A stretch of DNA of 44,906 nt from Vallitalea maricola. Lineage in GTDB: Bacteria; Bacillota; Clostridia; Lachnospirales; Vallitaleaceae. Both the position numbers and the translations under genes were made by a program. Below, piece by piece: positions 40,565-44,906 of this stretch (position 1 is its first letter; the number at the start of each line of letters is the position of its first letter). The stretch spans positions 1 through 44,906 of the forward strand of contig NZ_BTPU01000073.1 in NCBI RefSeq assembly GCF_036985595.1, read 5' to 3'. A model generated the notes under the pieces. That model saw nothing but the letters and a program-made list of their open reading frames with translations, made no database searches and was not told where the DNA came from.

Positions 40565-42547
40565 CTATCTTGGTATCTCTTCCATAATATATGCTTCAAC
40601 AATATCCCCTTCTTTTAGGTCATTGAATTTGCTGAGCATAATACCACATTCATATCCAGAGTTAACTTCTTTAACGTCATCCTTAAATCTCTTAAGTGAT
40701 TCAAGTTCTCCTTCGTATATAACTATACCGTCACGAACAAGTCTGACTTTTGCATTTCTTGTGAATTTACCATCTTGTACATATGAACCTGCAATAGTTC
40801 CTACACTTGAAACTTTGAATGTCTGTCTAACTTCTGCATGACCTATAACTTTTTCTCTGTATTCTGGGTCAAGCATACCTTTCATAGCTGCTTCAATATC
40901 CTCAATGGCATTATATATTACTCTATACAAACGTATATCAATTTGTTCACTTTCAGCTACAGTTTTTGCACTGGCTTCAGGACGAACATTAAATCCTATA
41001 ATAATAGCATTTGATGCAGATGCAAGCATTACATCAGATTCATTAATTGCACCTACTCCACCATGTATAACCTTAATCATAACTTCTTCGTTAGATAATT
41101 TTACAAGACTTTGTTTTACTGCTTCGACAGAACCTTGTACATCTGCCTTGACAACAATATTAAGTTCTTTCATATTACCAGCTTGTATTTGACTGAATAG
41201 GTCATCAAGAGTAACTTTTTGAGGTGTATTCTGAATAAGTTTCTCTCTATCTCTTCTAATTACTTTTTCAGCTACATGTCTAGCTTCTCTTTCATTCTTA
41301 GCAGTATAGAACGCATCTCCAGCTACAGGAACTTCAGATAATCCCAAAATCTCTACTGGTGTAGAAGGACCTGCCTGTTTAACTCTACGTCCTTTGTCAT
41401 CAATCATGGCTCTTATCTTACCATATGATGTACCTGCAATAATAGCATCTCCAACCTTAAGGGTACCATTTTGAATAAGAACAGTTGCTACTGGACCTCT
41501 TCCTTTATCAAGCTGAGCTTCTACAATTGTACCGCTAGCTTTTTTATTAGGATTAGCTTTTAATTCTTCCATTTCAGACACTAAAAGAATCATTTCAAGT
41601 AATTGGTCAAGGCCTGTTTTTTCTATTGCTGAGACTGGTACACAAATAGTATCTCCACCCCAGTCTTCTGCTACTAAACCATATTCTACTAATTCTTGTT
41701 TAACTCTATCTTGATTAGCACCTGGTTTATCAATTTTATTGATAGCTACAATTATTTGTACATTAGCAGCTTTTGCGTGGTTTATAGCCTCAACTGTCTG
41801 AGGCATAACTCCATCATCAGCGGCAACAACTAGTATTGCTATATCTGTAGCCATAGCACCTCTTAGACGCATTGCTGTAAAAGCTTCATGACCAGGTGTA
41901 TCCAAAAATGTAATGTCATTGTCATTTATAGTTACTACTGATGCACCAATATGCTGAGTTATTCCTCCAGCTTCTCTGGATGTAACATTACTTTCACGTA
42001 TAGCATCCAATAGAGATGTTTTACCATGGTCAACATGACCCATAACTACAACTATAGGAGATCTAGTAACTAAATCCTCTTCATCGTCTGGTTCTTCAGC
42101 AAAAAATTCGTCAACTATATCTTTTTCTTCTTCTTCTTCTGTCAGGAAATCGAATTCTAGTGCAACTGAACTTGCTGTCTCATAATCAATTTCTTGATTA
42201 GCAGTAGCCATAATCCCTTTTAACATAAGAGATTTTACAATATCAGATGATTGCTTACCAAGTCTCTCTGCCAAATCTTTTACAGTTACATTGGTTGGTA
42301 TTGTGATTACATCTAAATCTTCATTGTCATCTTCTATTTCTTGTGATTCCTTATTTGTATCTACTACCTTTTCATTATTTTCATCATTACTAGGAGCATA
42401 GTATTCAGTTACAATACTTGCTTCCTCGTCTGTCAATGAGCTCATATGATTTTTCACTTCGATATCAAATTCTTTTAACGTGTTAAGTAATTCTTTATTA
42501 CTTAATCCAAGTTGTTTAGCGATTTCATATACGCGAACTTTTGACAT
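40565..42547 (-). CDS. infB: Translation initiation factor IF-2
   Basis: IF-2 is the GTPase that places initiator fMet-tRNA on the ribosome. The 660-residue protein has two N-terminal IF2_N modules (VYEIAKQLGLSNKELLNTL and VTVKDLAERLGKQSSDIV) joined by a short acidic linker, then the G domain with GHVDHGKTSLLD, DTPGHEAF and NKID, and the C-terminal beta-barrel domains ending MLSKFNDLKEGDIVEAY. The long variable linker of some species is much reduced, so this is a compact form. GGAGGTGG precedes the ATG. Confidence 0.99.
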   Translation of the reverse strand: MSKVRVYEIAKQLGLSNKELLNTLKEFDIEVKNHMSSLTDEEASIVTEYYAPSNDENNEKVVDTNKESQEIEDDNEDLDVITIPTNVTVKDLAERLGKQSSDIVKSLMLKGIMATANQEIDYETASSVALEFDFLTEEEEEKDIVDEFFAEEPDDEEDLVTRSPIVVVMGHVDHGKTSLLDAIRESNVTSREAGGITQHIGASVVTINDNDITFLDTPGHEAFTAMRLRGAMATDIAILVVAADDGVMPQTVEAINHAKAANVQIIVAINKIDKPGANQDRVKQELVEYGLVAEDWGGDTICVPVSAIEKTGLDQLLEMILLVSEMEELKANPNKKASGTIVEAQLDKGRGPVATVLIQNGTLKVGDAIIAGTSYGKIRAMIDDKGRRVKQAGPSTPVEILGLSEVPVAGDAFYTAKNEREARHVAEKVIRRDREKLIQNTPQKVTLDDLFSQIQAGNMKELNIVVKADVQGSVEAVKQSLVKLSNEEVMIKVIHGGVGAINESDVMLASASNAIIIGFNVRPEASAKTVAESEQIDIRLYRVIYNAIEDIEAAMKGMLDPEYREKVIGHAEVRQTFKVSSVGTIAGSYVQDGKFTRNAKVRLVRDGIVIYEGELESLKRFKDDVKEVNSGYECGIMLSKFNDLKEGDIVEAYIMEEIPR

Positions 42548-42565
42548 ATTACCACCTCCGCAAAT

Positions 42566-42874
42566 TTAAGTCTTGAAATTAGTATTTTCTTCAATAGCTT
42601 TAGCAAATCCTTCATCTAGAATGCATATGGATGCTCTAATGTCTTTGCCAATAGCCCTACCCAATTCTTCTTTAGTACCAAACTCTATAAGCTTAACTTT
42701 ATGTGTAAAACATATATTGTTAAATAGTTTTTTTGTATTTTTAGAAGAATCAGCTGCTACAATTACTAGCTTCGCAGTTTTGTTCTTTACAGCTTTTTCA
42801 GTCATGAATTCTCCTGAACTAAGCATTGAAGCCCGTTTACATAGTCCCAATAGAGAATAAACTTTTTTATCCAT
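42566..42874 (-). CDS. ylxQ: L7Ae/L30e-family RNA-binding protein YlxQ
   Basis: A 102-residue protein of the L7Ae/L30e/Gadd45 family between ylxR and infB. It has LLGLCKRASMLSSGEFMTEKAV, LVIVAADSSKNTKKL and ELGRAIGKDIRASICI. Members bind kink-turn RNA; the role of YlxQ is not settled. The start overlaps the end of ylxR by 8 nt, and infB follows after 18 nt. Confidence 0.92.
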   Translation of the reverse strand: MDKKVYSLLGLCKRASMLSSGEFMTEKAVKNKTAKLVIVAADSSKNTKKLFNNICFTHKVKLIEFGTKEELGRAIGKDIRASICILDEGFAKAIEENTNFKT

Positions 42875-43136
42875 TTATTTTACTTAATTCCTCCTTAAGG
42901 GCACTATACACATCGCTTGGAATACTTGCTTTAAAAGAACGTTCTAAACCTTTATTCTTAATAGCTTTTTCAAGACATGTTATAGATGGACATATATATG
43001 CACCTCTACCATTTTTCTTACCAGTACTATCAATGGATATATTACCTTCTTTTGTCCTGACAACTCTAATCAACTGTCTTTTATCCTTCATTTCTTGGCA
43101 ACCCGTGCATTTTCTTAAAGGTATTTTTCTAGCCAT
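42867..43136 (-). CDS. ylxR: YlxR family RNA-binding protein (DUF448)
   Basis: A small basic protein of the DUF448/YlxR family in the conserved nusA-ylxR-ylxQ-infB order. The sequence has RKIPLRKCTGCQEMKDKRQL, with paired cysteines, and GRGAYICPSITCLEKA. YlxR has been described as nucleoid-associated or RNA-binding and linked to RNase P; the role here is inferred from family. Three ATGs are close together (43145, 43142, 43136). The last is best spaced from GAAGGGA and gives 89 residues. Confidence 0.94.
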   Translation of the reverse strand: MARKIPLRKCTGCQEMKDKRQLIRVVRTKEGNISIDSTGKKNGRGAYICPSITCLEKAIKNKGLERSFKASIPSDVYSALKEELSKING

Positions 43137-43193
43137 TTTCATCATTCCCTTCTTTATTGTTTTTATTAAGAATGGTTATGAAAGAAGTAAATA

Positions 43194-44306
43194 CTAGTAA
43201 AGTTCTTCTTCGTCTAAAGAGTTCCTTGATAAAAGTGCTCCAAGTGTCTCTTCTTCAGTAATGAAATTAGTCTGTTTAGCTTGTGTTTCACTTTTAATAT
43301 CAATTCTGTAACCAGTAAGTTTCGCAGCCAGTCTAGCATTCTGACCTTCTTTTCCAATTGCTAGAGATAATTGATAATCTGGAACCACCACCTTAGCACT
43401 CTTATCTTGCTCATTAACAATAACCTTCACTACTTTTGAAGGACTAAGAGCTGCTGATATGAATTTCACTGGGTCTTCATCCCAAGGGATAATATCAATT
43501 TTTTCTCCTCTTAGTTCATTTACAATGATTGATACTCTAGCACCATTATGACCTACACATGATCCTACTGGATCGACGTCTCTATTAGTTGAGTAAACTG
43601 CTATCTTTGTTCTAGAACCTGCTTCCCTAGAAATACCTTTTATTTCTACAACACCATCATGTACTTCTGGAACTTCTTGTTCAAATAATCTTTTGATGAG
43701 TTCTGGATGAGTTCGTGAAACATATACCTTAGGTCCTTTTGTACTTTCTTTTACTTCTAGGACATAGACCTTAAATCTTTCGTTAGGATAATATCTTTCA
43801 CCTGGAACTTGTTCTTTATCAGCTAAGATAGCATCGATTTTACCTAAGTTAATAATTACATTATCTCTTACTTGTCTCTGGATAATACCAGTAATAACAT
43901 CTTTTTCTTTAGTAATATATTGATTGAATATAACTTCTCTTTCAGCTTCTCTTATTTTCTGTACAACAACTTGCTTCGCTTTTTGAGCAGCTATTCTTCC
44001 AAAATTCTTAGGTGTTATCTCAATATTTATCATATCACCTAACTTATAAGTTGGATTTATTTTTTTTGCATCTTCCAATGAGATAGTAAGTTGTTTGTCT
44101 TCTACTTCTTCAACAACTTCTTTTTCAGCATAAACCGCAACATCACCTCTATCACGGTCGATCTCAACTTTTATATTTTGTGCAGTACCAAAGTTATTCT
44201 TACATGCTGTAACTAAAGAAACTTCAATTGTCTCAATTAATATATCCTTACTAATACCCTTTTCTTTCTCAATTTGGTTCAATGCTTCAATAAATTCAGC
44301 ATTCAT
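43194..44306 (-). CDS. nusA: Transcription termination/antitermination factor NusA
   Basis: NusA modulates pausing, termination and antitermination. The 370-residue protein has an N-terminal RNA-polymerase-binding domain (MNAEFIEALNQIEKEKGISK), an S1 domain with VITGIIQRQVRDNVIINLG, and two KH domains (DPVGSCVGHNGARVSIIVNE and LSLAIGKEGQNARLAAKLTG). It lacks the C-terminal acidic repeats of E. coli NusA, as is usual in Firmicutes. A longer open frame starts at 44366, but the ATG at 44306 follows TGAGGAGG and is where similarity starts. The extension would translate an intergenic repeat. Confidence 0.98.
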   Translation of the reverse strand: MNAEFIEALNQIEKEKGISKDILIETIEVSLVTACKNNFGTAQNIKVEIDRDRGDVAVYAEKEVVEEVEDKQLTISLEDAKKINPTYKLGDMINIEITPKNFGRIAAQKAKQVVVQKIREAEREVIFNQYITKEKDVITGIIQRQVRDNVIINLGKIDAILADKEQVPGERYYPNERFKVYVLEVKESTKGPKVYVSRTHPELIKRLFEQEVPEVHDGVVEIKGISREAGSRTKIAVYSTNRDVDPVGSCVGHNGARVSIIVNELRGEKIDIIPWDEDPVKFISAALSPSKVVKVIVNEQDKSAKVVVPDYQLSLAIGKEGQNARLAAKLTGYRIDIKSETQAKQTNFITEEETLGALLSRNSLDEEELY

Positions 44307-44329
44307 TTTAATCCTCCTCAGTATTTTTA

Positions 44330-44343
44330 ATCTTATAGGAAAG
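44330..44343 (-). repeat. Dispersed intergenic repeat, copy 3 (core only, rimP-nusA gap)
   Basis: ATCTTATAGGAAAG, the same 14-nt core as at 8345 and 40446, in the 85-bp gap between rimP and nusA. The hairpin part is not recognisable here; the flank continues CTCTTTAATTTAG. Confidence 0.6.
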
Positions 44344-44391
44344 CTCTTTAATTTAGCAAATGACATAAAAGCTTCTCATTTCAAAATATAT

Positions 44392-44859
44392 TTAAAATAA
44401 TATTGCCAGTCTAATAATTGCTATATCAGTCCTTGCAATAGACCAATCTTCACCATCTTCTAACTCAAGTGTTATACTATCATCGTCATAACTCTTTAAC
44501 AAACCTACAAATTCTTTTTTCTTATTGATAGATTTGTATAATTTAACTTCTACTTTCTCACCTAGACTTCTTGCAAAATCTTTATCTTTCTTTAATGGTC
44601 TATCAAGTCCAGGAGAACTAACTTCTAATATATATGGTTCCTTAATTGGGTCCTTATCTTCAAATTCACTATCAAAAGCTCTACTTACAAGTTCACAATC
44701 ATCTATTGTAACCCCACCGTCTTTATCAATAAAAATTCTTAGATACCAATTGGAAGCTTCTTTTACATATTCAACATCTACAAGTTCGAATCTATTCTCT
44801 TCTAGAATCGGAATCAATATCTCTTCTGCTAGTGTTTCCACATGTTCTCTAAATGACAA
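44392..44859 (-). CDS. rimP: Ribosome maturation factor RimP
   Basis: RimP is needed for 30S subunit maturation. The 155-residue protein has ILEENRFELVDVEYVKEAS, LRIFIDKDGGVTIDDCELVS and LEVSSPGLDRPLKKDKDF, followed by a C-terminal SH3-like domain (VEVKLYKSINKKKEFVGLL). The start is a TTG at 44859-44857, 8 nt after GAAGGGTGAT. It is the first gene of the nusA-infB superoperon within the window. The remaining 47 bp at the right edge show no complete feature. Confidence 0.97.
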   Translation of the reverse strand: MSFREHVETLAEEILIPILEENRFELVDVEYVKEASNWYLRIFIDKDGGVTIDDCELVSRAFDSEFEDKDPIKEPYILEVSSPGLDRPLKKDKDFARSLGEKVEVKLYKSINKKKEFVGLLKSYDDDSITLELEDGEDWSIARTDIAIIRLAILF

Positions 44860-44906
44860 ATTATATCACCCTTCTTTCTATTAGCTTATATACATAACAA
44901 GAGTGG

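Noticed and set aside
42826..43197. 123-codon plus-strand open frame across ylxR
   Set aside because: It overlaps ylxR and the flanking gap in antisense; the minus-strand gene is well supported by family and operon position.
44307..44366. Upstream extension of NusA by 20 residues
   Set aside because: It would translate a dispersed intergenic repeat; the ATG at 44306 has an ideal AGGAGG site and matches the family N-terminus.
1..44906. CRISPR array, tRNA or rRNA genes, prophage genes
   Set aside because: No regularly spaced direct repeats, cloverleaf-like sequence, rRNA-like sequence or phage structural gene was recognised on either strand.

Overview
The window is AT-rich and tightly packed. 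All but one of its genes lie on the minus strand, so transcription runs from the right end (rimP) to the left end (spoVS). Dipicolinate synthase (dpaA/dpaB), SpoVS, TepA, YlzJ and an FtsK/SpoIIIE translocase point to an endospore-forming member of the Clostridia. Low GC, AGGAGG-type ribosome sites and several TTG/GTG starts agree. A Lachnospirales/Vallitalea-like source is only a guess.

Right block (about 32.4-44.9 kb) is a conserved Firmicute backbone: rimP-nusA-ylxR-ylxQ-infB-rbfA-nrnA-truB-ribF, then rpsO with its own promoter and a structured leader, pnp, an M16 peptidase and dut. These genes serve ribosome maturation, translation initiation, RNA turnover and nucleotide hygiene.

Middle block (about 17.5-32.3 kb) separates dut from dpaA, which lie much closer together in Bacillus-type gene order, and looks accessory. 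It holds a ferredoxin-type aldo/keto reductase. Next come a two-permease ABC-2 transporter with a near-consensus promoter and a 26-bp perfect palindrome (probable operator), and an FAD oxidoreductase with its own consensus promoter. An exported SLH plus RCC1-like repeat protein, a SAM methyltransferase, an ArsR-family regulator and an orphan lipoprotein follow. A peptidoglycan-recycling trio (anmK, LD-carboxypeptidase, dipeptide epimerase) and a lone plus-strand GNAT acetyltransferase complete the block.

Left block (1-17.5 kb) returns to the sporulation/recombination backbone: dpaA-dpaB-dapG, tepA-ylzJ, uppP, ftsK/spoIIIE, fhs-folD, rimO-pgsA-cinA, recA-recX, rny and spoVS. Regulatory sites readable by eye include a LexA-type SOS box at recA, a sigma-H-type promoter at spoVS and a possible sigma-K-type promoter at dpaA.

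The most unusual material is non-coding. A dispersed intergenic element shares the core ATCTTATAGGAAAG in three operon gaps; two copies also share a hairpin whose stem changes are base-pair preserving. Large inverted repeats lie in the recA-recX and rpsO-pnp gaps. No CRISPR array, tRNA, rRNA, intact insertion sequence or phage gene was seen.
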